Shown here piece by piece: positions 8,352-16,247 of a stretch of DNA of 48,750 nt (position 1 is its first letter; every line of letters begins with the position of its first letter). The notes beneath the pieces are model-generated. The model was not told the DNA's origin, did no database searches, and saw nothing but the letters and a program-made list of their open reading frames with translations. This stretch comes from Oscillospiraceae bacterium (GTDB lineage Bacteria > Bacillota > Clostridia > Oscillospirales > Oscillospiraceae). Where the stretch lies: assembly GCA_017398685.1 (NCBI GenBank), contig JAFQFH010000056.1, forward strand, positions 1 through 48,750. The letters run 5' to 3'. The position numbers were made by a program, and so were the translations under genes.

Positions 8352-8993
8352 TTAAACGAGCTCCGGCACTTTCTTTGCAAGAGCCTCGGCCAGCTGACGG
8401 TGGCCCTTTGCGCTGTAGTGCATGAAGTCCACCTTATTGAACTCGGCCACGCCCTCGGCATCCATGAAGCTCCAGCCGTGCAGACGGCACTTTTCCTCAT
8501 ACTGAGCGGCAACACCGGTGGAGCGCTCGTGACAGTGCACACCCATGGCCCCGTCATTGAGCTCTTTTCCGATATGGGGAGGGGCAATGACGAGAATATT
8601 GGGCTTGCCATCAGTCCAGCAGGGAACAGTCTCAGCCTTCATGGCAAGCCGCTCAAGGCCGATGCCGATGCACTCAGGGCTTGCATTGAAGCGATCCTTG
8701 GTGTCATTGGTGCCAAGCATGATTATGAGAAGATCCACAGGCTCATGGGTCATAAGGGTGGAGTAGATAACATCCAGACCGCTCATGGACTCGTGCAGGG
8801 GGTCACGGAATACGGTAGTGCGGCCGGAAAGACCTTCTTCCAGCACAAGGTATTCGTCCCCCAGTGCCTTCTGAAGAAGGCAGGTCCAGCGCTCGTCCTC
8901 ATTGAAGCGCGCGCCGTGGTCGGCGGTGTCCATGGGGTCGGCGCAGTAGCCGTGAGTATTGGAGTCACCAAAACAAACTATGTGTTTCTTCAT
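8352..8993 (-). CDS. SGNH/GDSL-type esterase, candidate sialate O-acetylesterase
   Basis: A 213-residue protein without a signal peptide. It opens MKKHIVCFGDSNTHGY, with the nucleophile serine in GDSN. Block III is MLGTNDTKDRF, and the catalytic D-x-x-H pair is in VDFMHYSAKGH. It resembles the arylesterase/acetylesterase branch of the SGNH family. The start at 8993 is supported by AGAGGAG 7 nt upstream; longer readings have no ribosome site. In this locus a cytoplasmic esterase could remove O-acetyl groups from imported sialic acid, which is inference. It lies 25 nt after the ROK gene and 3 nt before the DUF624 gene. Confidence 0.85.
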   Translation of the reverse strand: MKKHIVCFGDSNTHGYCADPMDTADHGARFNEDERWTCLLQKALGDEYLVLEEGLSGRTTVFRDPLHESMSGLDVIYSTLMTHEPVDLLIIMLGTNDTKDRFNASPECIGIGLERLAMKAETVPCWTDGKPNILVIAPPHIGKELNDGAMGVHCHERSTGVAAQYEEKCRLHGWSFMDAEGVAEFNKVDFMHYSAKGHRQLAEALAKKVPELV

Positions 8994-9018
8994 AGAAAAA
9001 CTCCTCTTGAAAGAGTGC

Positions 9019-10398
9019 TTACTTGATCTCGGGCAGGCTGGCAGCGGCAGCGGACTGGCCCACGCGGCGGAACTTCTCATCGGGCAGGGCCAGATTGATC
9101 TTGCCGGCAAGCTCAGTGTACTCGTCCTCGAGCACCTTGCGGCAGGTGTCGATTATAAGGTCGCCGCCCTTGCCGGACATGACGCGGCCCAACAGCAGCA
9201 CGTGACGGAATCCGTAGTAATCGTGATAGAGAGCCAGGGAGTGGGCAAGATACACGCCGATGCTTCTGTAGACTGCGGCGGCTCTGTCGTCACCCTGCTC
9301 CATAAGGCCCTGAACCACCTTCAGCTTCTCAGCGGGGGAGAGGGCCTCGTCCAGCTCGATACCGGCAGCGGGGGAGAGCTTGATAACGCCGTCCTGAGAG
9401 AAGTACTTGACGCCGCAGCCGATGTCCAGAGACCACTCGTCCTGCATGGCGTCGGGATTTGCATCCACGGGAACGAAGGCGAGCTCGTTGAGCCAGCCGG
9501 TGATGTAGCCCTTCTCGTCCACGTAGCCTGCGGCCTCGCTGGTGCCCATGGCAATGCCGAGGATGTTGGTGTCCTCAAGGCTCATTGCGCCTGCAAGGGC
9601 GGTAACGTCACCGTCGTTGAAAACATTGTAGGGGATATCGCCGAAAGTATCGGTGATGGCGCGGATGTAGATGTCCTTGACCTTGGCATCGAAAAGATCC
9701 TGAGGAACCTTCAGGAAGAGGGATGCGTTCATGGTGCGGTTGTTGATGTAAACACCGGCGGAGGAGACGCCAACAGCGTCAACTCTGGGCATATGCTCGG
9801 CAGCGCTCTTGAGAGCGGCCACGATGCCATTGTAGTGGTAGTCGGGGTCGGAGTTGATTTTCGGGAACCAGACCACCTCTTCGGAGTACACAGTCTCGCC
9901 GTCGATAACGGCAGAAACCTTTCTGTCGCTTCCGCCTGCGTCAAAGCCGATGCGGCAGCCGTCCAGATGGCCGCCTGCGGGCTGGGGATTGTCCACAGCC
10001 TCGGGGATCTCGTCCACCATGACTATCTCAAAGGGACGCTCGTAGATCTTTGCAAAGTAGTCGTAGTCAAAGGCCTGATTGCCGGTATCGGAGAAGCACT
10101 CACAAAGATAATTGTAAAGATCCTCGTCACCGCTGACGTAGACCTTGAAGCCGCCCTTCATCCAAAGAAGGGTCTTGACCAGACGGCGGATAAAATATCT
10201 GTCAGCCTCGCGCATCTCGGGGGTGCCGTAGATAAAGGTGTGCACGCTTGCCATCTCGCCGCCGGCACGCTCAACAGCGATGCCCACGGGCTTTTTGGCG
10301 CCGGAGAGAAATGCCTTGTTGTATTTGAAAAGGGGGATAAAACCGGGGTCCAGCTCGGGGATGTTTTTAACAGTAAGCTCAACGCCAAGATGATTCAT
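9019..10398 (-). CDS. ROK-family-like sugar kinase (ASKHA fold)
   Basis: A 459-residue protein, longer than ordinary ROK kinases (about 300), with an N-terminal region of about 150 residues before the kinase core. The core starts CRIGFDAGGSDRKVSAVIDG (phosphate 1), then NDGDVTALAGAM at the position of the ROK catalytic NDANAA region, GIAMGTSEAAGYVD (phosphate 2) and LLLGRVMSGKGG (adenosine region). In the expected pathway it would phosphorylate GlcNAc or ManNAc. The classical ROK zinc-binding cysteine motif CxCGxxGCxE is not seen; only a DIGCGVKYF segment is near that position. Ribosome site GGGAGG lies 8 nt before the ATG. It leads the left arm of the locus. Confidence 0.7.
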   Translation of the reverse strand: MNHLGVELTVKNIPELDPGFIPLFKYNKAFLSGAKKPVGIAVERAGGEMASVHTFIYGTPEMREADRYFIRRLVKTLLWMKGGFKVYVSGDEDLYNYLCECFSDTGNQAFDYDYFAKIYERPFEIVMVDEIPEAVDNPQPAGGHLDGCRIGFDAGGSDRKVSAVIDGETVYSEEVVWFPKINSDPDYHYNGIVAALKSAAEHMPRVDAVGVSSAGVYINNRTMNASLFLKVPQDLFDAKVKDIYIRAITDTFGDIPYNVFNDGDVTALAGAMSLEDTNILGIAMGTSEAAGYVDEKGYITGWLNELAFVPVDANPDAMQDEWSLDIGCGVKYFSQDGVIKLSPAAGIELDEALSPAEKLKVVQGLMEQGDDRAAAVYRSIGVYLAHSLALYHDYYGFRHVLLLGRVMSGKGGDLIIDTCRKVLEDEYTELAGKINLALPDEKFRRVGQSAAAASLPEIK

Positions 10399-10434
10399 GG
10401 AAAATACCTCCCAAATATTTCTTTTGCAAAAAGA

Positions 10435-10463
10435 TTATAGCATGGACTGTATATATTTGTCAT
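10435..10463 (-). promoter_or_regulatory. Minus-strand promoter of the ROK-esterase-DUF624 arm
   Basis: On the minus strand: ATGACA (10463-10458), a 17-bp spacer and TATAAT (10440-10435). Transcription would start near 10428. Confidence 0.65.
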
Positions 10464-10474
10464 CTAAAAATAAA

Positions 10475-10495
10475 ATTATTTTCAGAAAAAATAAT
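10475..10495. promoter_or_regulatory. Inverted repeat between the divergent promoters
   Basis: ATTATTTT, 5-nt spacer, AAAATAAT. It lies midway between the two -35 boxes and is a possible operator for the divergent promoters. Confidence 0.4.
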
Positions 10496-10497
10496 AG

Positions 10498-10526
10498 TTG
10501 AAAAATATTTTCCGCAATGATACTAT
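10498..10526 (+). promoter_or_regulatory. Promoter of the epimerase-RpiR arm with overlapping operator
   Basis: TTGAAA (10498-10503), 17-bp spacer, TACTAT (10521-10526). A palindrome GAAAA-ATA-TTTTC (10500-10512) covers the -35. A palindrome with the same arms and spacing occurs upstream of the binding-protein promoter, so it is a candidate RpiR operator. Confidence 0.6.
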
Positions 10527-10559
10527 GGAAAAAACTTAAATAAACAGGAGACTTGCCAT

Positions 10560-11762
10560 ATGAGAAGAGAACAGATGATCGAAGCCAGAGAGTGGATAAG
10601 AGCCGAGCTTCACCGCTGCACCAATTTCTGGCTGAATAACGGCATTGACCGGGTAAACGGCGGCGTGTACACCTGCCTTGACCGCAAGGGCAAGGTTTTC
10701 TCCACCGATAAGAGCGTGTGGATGCAGGGCCGCTGCGGTTGGATATTTGCCTACCTCTGCCATGTATATGGCGTGAAGGATGAGTGGCTGGAAGCCTCCA
10801 GAAGCTGCCTTGATTTCATGGAAGAGCACTGCTTCAACCATGAGGCTGAGGACAGAATGTACTTCACCGTCACCGCAGAGGGCGAGCCTCTGCGTCAGCG
10901 CCGCTACTACTTCTCCGAGTCCTTCTGCGCCATTGCCAATGCCGAGTACTACGCCCTCACCGGCGAGAAAAAGCGCATCGAGCGGGCAAGACAGGTCTAT
11001 GATATGTACTGGGATCTCAGCCGCGGCATGAAGGACCCCACCGGCCTTGGCCCCAAGACCGAAGCCCAGACCCGCAGCGGCCGTGGTTTCGGCGTACCCA
11101 TGATATACCTCAACGTCACCTCCGTCATGCTCCGCTGCGACCCTGAGCGCGCCGAGCTCTACCGTGAGCGCGCACAGATCTGCGTGGATGAGATATTCAA
11201 ATACTTTGTCCACCCCGAACTCAACTGCGTCCTTGAGAACGTAGGCCCCAACGGGGAAGCCCGCCTTTACTACACCGAGGGCAGAGTGGTCAACCCCGGC
11301 CACGACATTGAAGGCGTGTGGTTCTTGCTGGAGCATGCCCAGCGCACCGGCGACAAGGAGCTTATCGCAAAGAGCGAGCAGATCTTCAACTGGGCAATTG
11401 AGGCCGGATGGGACAAGGAATACGGCGGACTTCTCTACTTCATCGACGCCCTTGGCAATCCCCCCGAGTCCTATGAGCACGACATGAAGCTGTGGTGGCC
11501 CCACAACGAGATTCTCATCAGTTCCCTCATGCTCTACCGTGACACCGGCAAGGAAGAGTATCTTGACTGGTTCTTCAAAACCCTTGACTACTGCAAGAAG
11601 CATTTCTCCGATCCGGAATTCGGCGAGTGGTACGGGTATCTCCGCCGTGACGGCAAGCCCACTGAGCCTGCCTGCAAGGGCTCTACCTTCAAAGGCCCCT
11701 TCCATCTGCCCAGAATGCTCATCATGACCGATGTGATGCTCACTGAACTTTTGGGAGAATGA
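10560..11762 (+). CDS. N-acylglucosamine 2-epimerase (AGE/renin-binding-protein family)
   Basis: A 400-residue (alpha/alpha)6-barrel protein, the usual length for the family. Conserved features include FWLNNGIDRVNGGVYTCLDR at the start, KSVWMQGRCGWIFAYL, GRVVNPGHDIEGVWFLLE with the H-D-x-E cluster, KLWWPHNEILISS and a C-terminal KGSTFKGPFHLPRML. The conserved histidines in GHDIE and WPHNE act in family members that interconvert ManNAc and GlcNAc. In sialic-acid catabolism this epimerase lets ManNAc be turned to GlcNAc before phosphorylation, in place of the NanK/NanE order. Ribosome site CAGGAG lies upstream of the ATG. The gene heads the right arm of the locus. Confidence 0.92.
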   Translation: MRREQMIEAREWIRAELHRCTNFWLNNGIDRVNGGVYTCLDRKGKVFSTDKSVWMQGRCGWIFAYLCHVYGVKDEWLEASRSCLDFMEEHCFNHEAEDRMYFTVTAEGEPLRQRRYYFSESFCAIANAEYYALTGEKKRIERARQVYDMYWDLSRGMKDPTGLGPKTEAQTRSGRGFGVPMIYLNVTSVMLRCDPERAELYRERAQICVDEIFKYFVHPELNCVLENVGPNGEARLYYTEGRVVNPGHDIEGVWFLLEHAQRTGDKELIAKSEQIFNWAIEAGWDKEYGGLLYFIDALGNPPESYEHDMKLWWPHNEILISSLMLYRDTGKEEYLDWFFKTLDYCKKHFSDPEFGEWYGYLRRDGKPTEPACKGSTFKGPFHLPRMLIMTDVMLTELLGE

Positions 11763-11765
11763 TGG

Positions 11766-12626
11766 ATGGAGCAATACGGCAGTGTTTTTGAAAAAATCAG
11801 CGGGGAATACTATAATCTGACCGCTTCGGAAAAAAAGGTGGCGGACTATCTGCTCAGTCACCAGAGCAGATGCCAGCATCTGTCCATATCCCAGCTTGCT
11901 GAGGCAAGTCAGGTGGCGGAGGCCACCGTCTCCCGCTTTTGCCGGAGACTTGGCTACAAGGGCTACAACGTTTTCCGCCTTGCAATGGTCAAAGCCGGTG
12001 TGAACATTGAAAATGGCTCAAATCCTCTCTCCGGCGAGGTGCTGGACAGCGACAGCTTTTCCGATGTGTGCAGCAAGCTCTATACCGCAAACTCCAACGC
12101 AATGGCCCAGACAATGAGCCTTGCCCGGGAAGAAGACTACAAAATAGCGGCGGATATTCTCATGCAGTCGGACAAGGTGCTGTGCATGGGTCAGGGTGGC
12201 TCCATGATAATAGCGGAGGAGGCAGCACACCTTTTTTCCACTATCTTCGGCAAATACTTTGCCGTTTCCGATGCCCACACCCAGATGGTCTACGCCGTCA
12301 ACGTGACAGAGCGGGATGCGGTGCTGTTTTTCTCCTACTCCGGGGCAACCAAGGATCTGGTGGAAACCCTTTCACAGGTGAAGGCCAGAGGCGCCAAGGT
12401 CATTCTCATCACCCACTTCCCCAAGTGCCCGGGCGCAGAGTATGCGGATGTGGTGCTTCAGTGCGGTGCGGATGAAGGCCCCTTGCAGCTTGGCTCCATA
12501 GGCGCAAGACTTGCGCAGCTTTTCCTGCTGGACATCCTCTTTTCCGAGGTCTGCCGCAGAAATCTGGACCAGTGCAGGGAGAGCCGCAGCCGCCTTGCAG
12601 AGGCCATGGTGGATAAGCACTTGTAA
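11766..12626 (+). CDS. RpiR-family transcriptional regulator (HTH + SIS domain)
   Basis: A 286-residue protein. Residues about 1-77 form the RpiR helix-turn-helix domain: LTASEKKVADYLL, then LSISQLAEASQVAEATVSRF (recognition helix region 40-63) and RRLGYKGYNVFRLAM. Residues about 120-260 form a SIS sugar-phosphate-binding domain with GQGGSMIIAEEAAHLF and FFSYSGATKDLVETL. In sialic-acid loci of Gram-positive bacteria and vibrios the local regulator is an RpiR protein that responds to a pathway sugar phosphate. The gene starts 3 nt after the epimerase stop. It probably acts on the GAAAA-N3-TTTTC palindromes nearby; this is inference. Confidence 0.93.
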   Translation: MEQYGSVFEKISGEYYNLTASEKKVADYLLSHQSRCQHLSISQLAEASQVAEATVSRFCRRLGYKGYNVFRLAMVKAGVNIENGSNPLSGEVLDSDSFSDVCSKLYTANSNAMAQTMSLAREEDYKIAADILMQSDKVLCMGQGGSMIIAEEAAHLFSTIFGKYFAVSDAHTQMVYAVNVTERDAVLFFSYSGATKDLVETLSQVKARGAKVILITHFPKCPGAEYADVVLQCGADEGPLQLGSIGARLAQLFLLDILFSEVCRRNLDQCRESRSRLAEAMVDKHL

Positions 12627-12664
12627 AAAATTTTCTCTTTTGAAAGAAAAAGAAAAAAATTTTC
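12623..12664. promoter_or_regulatory. Candidate RpiR operators upstream of the binding-protein gene
   Basis: A perfect palindrome GAAAA-AAA-TTTTC (12652-12664) and a one-mismatch copy GTAAAAAATTTTC (12623-12635, overlapping the rpiR stop), centres 29 bp apart. The same arms and 3-nt spacing occur at 10500-10512. Confidence 0.45.
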
Positions 12665-12673
12665 ATTTTCTTA

Positions 12674-12702
12674 TTGACAGAGAGTAAATATTTGGTTAAT
12701 AT
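12674..12702 (+). promoter_or_regulatory. Strong promoter for the ABC binding-protein gene
   Basis: Perfect -35 TTGACA (12674-12679), 17-bp spacer and TAATAT (12697-12702). Transcription near 12709 would give a leader of about 130 nt before the ATG. No known riboswitch pattern is recognised in this leader. Confidence 0.75.
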
Positions 12703-12838
12703 ATCTAAGGCAGCAGTCAAATGCGGCCAAATCAGGCCACAAATTTTTGCACAAATGCAGAAATGGGCCGAAAAACGGGATCTGCGGCTTTACGCCGTTG
12801 ATACATATAGTCTTTAAAATTTTTATAGGAGGCACAAC

Positions 12839-14161
12839 ATGAAAAAAGTTCTTGCACTGGTTCTTGCACTTTGCATGGTTTTTGCTCTGTGCGCATGCTC
12901 CGTTTCCACCAGCGCTCCCAAGGCTGAGGAAGAAACCGCTGCTCCCACTGAGATCACCCTGTGGACCTACCCCATCGGCGGCTGGGGCACTCAGGAGACT
13001 GTTGACGCTCTGATGGCTGCTTTCGAGGCAGACACCGGCATCAAGGTCACTGTTGAGTACCTGACCTACGCTGACGGCGACGATAAGGTCAACACCGCCA
13101 TCGAGGGCAACGCTGCTCCCGACCTCATTATGGAAGGTCCCGAGCGTCTGGTTGCCAACTGGGGCGCAAAGGGCAAGATGGTCAACATCGCTGACCTCTT
13201 CGACGACACCGACAAGAAGGAAATCAACCCCGCAGCTCTGGCAGCCTGCTTTGCAGACGATGCCACCGCTTACGAGTACCCCCTGGTCATGACCGCACAC
13301 TGCATGGCCATCAACAAGACCGTCTTCGAGGCTGCTGACGCAATGCAGTACATCGATGAGGCCACCCACACCTGGAAGTCCGTTGAAGACTTCGAGAAGG
13401 CAATCGCAGCTGTTTATGAGCACACCGGTGCTCAGGTCGGCGCTGTTTACTGCGTCGGTCAGGGCGGTGACCAGGGCACCCGCGCTCTCGTCAACAACCT
13501 CTGCGGCGGCACCTTCACCAACCCCGAGCACACCGAGTACACCTGGGGCTCCGAGGAGAACATCGCTGCTCTCAAGAAGCTGTACGACAACCCCGCAATC
13601 GCATTTGACTCCGGTATTGCAGGCGGCGACGAAATCGCCCTGTTCTACAACGGCACTCTGAACGTTGCATTCTGCTGGAACATTGCACAGCAGCTCAACC
13701 CCAACACCGCTAACACCGGTGCTGCCAAGACCGCTTCCGGCGACGACATCATGTTCCTCGCCTTCCCCGCTGACGGCGCTGCAAAGCTGCAGGGCGGTAT
13801 CTGGGGCTTCGGTATCTTCGATAACGGCGACGCTGCCCGCATCGAGGCTGCAAAGACCTTCATCAAGTACTTCTGCGACTCCGCAAAGACCGCTGACGCT
13901 GTCAAGGCTGCCAACTACTTCGCAGTCCGTGACACCGCAGAGGGTGCAGATCTCTCCACCATCTGGGCTGACAATGACATCATGGCCGAGTACAACGTCC
14001 TGATGCCTCTGCTGGGCGACTACTACCAGGTCACCACCGGTTGGGCAGAAGCCCGTACCGCATGGTGGAACATGCTGCAGGCTGTCGGCGCTTCTGACGG
14101 TTCCGTCGAGGCCATCAGCGCAGCTGTTGACCAGTACGTCAATCAGGCAAACGGCAAGTAA
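12839..14161 (+). CDS. ABC transporter sugar-binding lipoprotein
   Basis: A 440-residue solute-binding protein of the CUT1/family 1 type. The N-terminus MKKVLALVLALCMVFALCAC is a lipoprotein signal peptide with the lipobox L-C-A-C and modified cysteine C20. A mature domain begins after an acidic Ala/Pro/Glu linker with EITLWTYPIGGWGTQETVDA, then WGFGIFDNGD and C-terminal WAEARTAWWNMLQ, all usual for this family. Codon use is strongly biased to GCT, CTG and AAG, as expected for high expression. It has its own strong promoter and a terminator right after it, so it should be made in excess over the permeases. Sialic acid as the ligand is inferred from the neighbouring lyase and epimerase. Confidence 0.92.
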   Translation: MKKVLALVLALCMVFALCACSVSTSAPKAEEETAAPTEITLWTYPIGGWGTQETVDALMAAFEADTGIKVTVEYLTYADGDDKVNTAIEGNAAPDLIMEGPERLVANWGAKGKMVNIADLFDDTDKKEINPAALAACFADDATAYEYPLVMTAHCMAINKTVFEAADAMQYIDEATHTWKSVEDFEKAIAAVYEHTGAQVGAVYCVGQGGDQGTRALVNNLCGGTFTNPEHTEYTWGSEENIAALKKLYDNPAIAFDSGIAGGDEIALFYNGTLNVAFCWNIAQQLNPNTANTGAAKTASGDDIMFLAFPADGAAKLQGGIWGFGIFDNGDAARIEAAKTFIKYFCDSAKTADAVKAANYFAVRDTAEGADLSTIWADNDIMAEYNVLMPLLGDYYQVTTGWAEARTAWWNMLQAVGASDGSVEAISAAVDQYVNQANGK

Positions 14162-14192
14162 GACTTTATCAGTCTGAACTGATCAAATGATC

Positions 14193-14226
14193 AACGCCCC
14201 TTCCCTTAAAGGGGAGGGGCGTTTTT
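14193..14226 (+). terminator. Terminator between binding protein and permeases
   Basis: GC-rich stem ACGCCCC-TTCCC paired with GGGGA-GGGGCGT and followed by five T. It should attenuate transcription and lower permease expression relative to the binding protein. Confidence 0.85.
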
Positions 14227-14237
14227 CCGACCTTTTT

Positions 14238-14319
14238 GTAGGGCAGGTGAGTGTGCCTGCCGCGAATAAGCATAATGGGTGCAGATAAACTGCGCGGCAG
14301 GGATAGTTTCCTGCCCTAC
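14238..14319. repeat. Palindromic element related in form to the GTAGGGG repeats
   Basis: An 82-nt element bounded by GTAGGGCAGG and CCTGCCCTAC. Each end holds a small hairpin of the GGCAGG...CCTGCC type, and the inner parts pair through GCCGCG/CGCGGC. The design (outer GTAGGG arms, two nested hairpins) is like the 48-nt cores at 7570 and 18300, but the sequence differs. It sits between the terminator and the permease start. Confidence 0.65.
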
Positions 14320-14347
14320 TTATCATCATCCTGAGAGGAGCATTTTC

Positions 14348-15256
14348 TTGAGTACTAAAAAAATCTCCATCAGCCAGAAGTCCCGCAGACTGATGATCCG
14401 TGAGACAACCACATCCTATCTTTTCCTGCTGCCGTTTCTTATATTCTTCGTGATGTTCGTTGTGTACCCCATGTTCATGTGCGTGTACACTTCCTTCTTT
14501 GATGCCACCATGGGCCGCGAGGATATATTCATCGGCTTTGACAACTACAAGACCCTTTTCAATGACGAAGTTTTCTGGGTTGCCCTCAAAAACACCCTGA
14601 TAATCGTTATTGTCTCCGTTCCTGTTACCTGCGCATTCTCCCTGTGGGTAGCCTCCGCCATCAGCAAGATGCATGTGGCTGCTACCTCCGCTTTCCGCTG
14701 CATCTTCTACCTGCCTGTGGTCACCGGCTCTGTTGCTGTCACCATGGTGTGGAAGTGGATGTACAATAACTACTACGGTATTTTCAACTATCTGGGCAAC
14801 AAGACCGGCCTTCTCGAACAGAACATCAACTGGCTGGGCGATGAGAGATATGCCCTTGGCTGCATCATCCTCATCCTTCTGACCACCTCCGTGGGTCAGC
14901 CCATCGTCCTTTACGTGTCCGCTCTGGACAATGTGGACAAGTCCCTTGTTGAGGCAGCCGAAGTTGACGGCGCTACCGAGCTGCAGGCCTTCTGGAAGAT
15001 CAAGTGGCCCCAGATGATGCCCACCACCCTTTACATACTGGTCATCACCACCATCAACTCCTTCCAGTGCTTCGCACTTATCCAGCTGCTGACTCTTGGC
15101 GGACCCAACAACTCCACCATGACCATAATGTATTACATCTACTACAATGCCTTCAAGCTCTACAAGTACGGCTACGGCAACGCAATGGGCGTAATACTGG
15201 CTATCATCATCGCTATCTTGTCTGCTGTGCAGTTCAAGATGGGCCAGGAAAAGTAA
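14348..15256 (+). CDS. ABC transporter permease 1 (CUT1, MalF/UgpA type)
   Basis: A 302-residue inner-membrane protein with about six hydrophobic segments, beginning with LFLLPFLIFFVMFVVYP near residue 30. The ATPase-coupling EAA loop is EAAEVDGATELQAFWKIKWP. The preferred start is TTG at 14348, because GAGGAG (14335-14340) lies 7 nt upstream; an ATG at 14279 would fall inside the repeat element and has no ribosome site. It pairs with the second permease 15 nt downstream. No ATPase gene is present in the locus, as is common for systems that share an MsmK/MsiK-type ATPase encoded elsewhere. Confidence 0.9.
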   Translation: MSTKKISISQKSRRLMIRETTTSYLFLLPFLIFFVMFVVYPMFMCVYTSFFDATMGREDIFIGFDNYKTLFNDEVFWVALKNTLIIVIVSVPVTCAFSLWVASAISKMHVAATSAFRCIFYLPVVTGSVAVTMVWKWMYNNYYGIFNYLGNKTGLLEQNINWLGDERYALGCIILILLTTSVGQPIVLYVSALDNVDKSLVEAAEVDGATELQAFWKIKWPQMMPTTLYILVITTINSFQCFALIQLLTLGGPNNSTMTIMYYIYYNAFKLYKYGYGNAMGVILAIIIAILSAVQFKMGQEK

Positions 15257-15271
15257 GGGAGGAGGAAAGCT

Positions 15272-16225
15272 ATGAATACAAACCGTCTGGATGCCAATGC
15301 AAAGAAAAAGAAGGCATACTCCATCTTCTCTGCTGTTGTAGTCATTATTCTGGCTATACTCTTTACCTTCCCCCTGTACTGGATCATCACCGGCTCCTTC
15401 AAGACCGGCGCCGAGATCAACTCCACCGTTCCCGTGTGGTTCCCCTCCGAGTGGGACATGGGCAACTACCAGCGTCTCATGACCAAGCGTACTGCCCCCC
15501 TGTTCGACATGAACATCCCCCTCATTTCTGTTTCCGCTTTCGGATACACCCTTAATCTGGGCGGCCTGACCATCACCGGCCCCACCGTTCCCGCCGCTAT
15601 CCGCTGGCTTATAAACACCGTGTTCATGTCCGTGGGCTCCATGCTTATCACCTGCCTTACCGCTGCAATGGCCGGTTACGTGCTGGCAAAGAAGCGCTTC
15701 TGGGGTAAGACCATTATATTCTCTCTGGTGGTCTGCGCCATGGCTCTGCCCAAGCAGGTCATCCTTATCCCCCTTCTGCGTGAAATGAGCGCTCTCAATC
15801 TTTACGACACCATCTGGGCCGTTATCTTCCCCATCGTGGGCTGGCCCTTCGGCGTATTCCTTCTCAAGCAGTTTGCAGAGGGTATCCCCACCGAAATGGT
15901 GGAGGCCTGCCGTATCGACGGTGCCGGCGAGTGGCGCACCTTTACCGATGTCATGTTCCCCATGATAAAGCCCGGTGTGGGTGCCTGCGCCATCTTCACC
16001 TTCATCAACTCCTGGAATGACTACTTCATGCAGTTGATCATGCTCACTTCCAACAAGAATCTGACCATATCCCTGGGTATCGCCACCATGCAGGGCGAGA
16101 GCTCCACCGACTATGGTCTTCTGATGGCAGGCGCAGCTCTGGCTTCCGTGCCTATCATCATTGTGTTCCTTATTTTCCAGAAGTACTTCACCAAGGGTAT
16201 CACCATGGGCGCTGTCAAGGGCTGA
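15272..16225 (+). CDS. ABC transporter permease 2 (CUT1, MalG/UgpE type)
   Basis: A 317-residue membrane protein. The first helix ends LFTFPLYWIITGSFKTGAEI, typical of MalG-type permeases. The coupling loop is EACRIDGAGEWRTFTDVMFP and the C-terminus is FQKYFTKGITMGAVKG, the common family ending. Between helices 1 and 2 there is an external loop of roughly 70 residues, which is long for the family and could touch the binding lipoprotein. Ribosome site GGAGGA lies upstream of the ATG. It forms the translocation channel with permease 1. Confidence 0.92.
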   Translation: MNTNRLDANAKKKKAYSIFSAVVVIILAILFTFPLYWIITGSFKTGAEINSTVPVWFPSEWDMGNYQRLMTKRTAPLFDMNIPLISVSAFGYTLNLGGLTITGPTVPAAIRWLINTVFMSVGSMLITCLTAAMAGYVLAKKRFWGKTIIFSLVVCAMALPKQVILIPLLREMSALNLYDTIWAVIFPIVGWPFGVFLLKQFAEGIPTEMVEACRIDGAGEWRTFTDVMFPMIKPGVGACAIFTFINSWNDYFMQLIMLTSNKNLTISLGIATMQGESSTDYGLLMAGAALASVPIIIVFLIFQKYFTKGITMGAVKG

Positions 16226-16247
16226 TACCGCCGCGCAAGGAGTAAAT

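Noticed and set aside
8400-10440. Long open frames on the plus strand opposite the esterase and ROK genes (for example 8959-10440)
   Set aside because: They are antisense shadows created by GC-rich codon bias: no ribosome site, no recognisable domains, whereas the minus-strand products show clear family motifs.
12709-12838. The 130-nt leader before the binding-protein gene as a riboswitch
   Set aside because: Only short weak stems are visible and no known riboswitch core is recognised.
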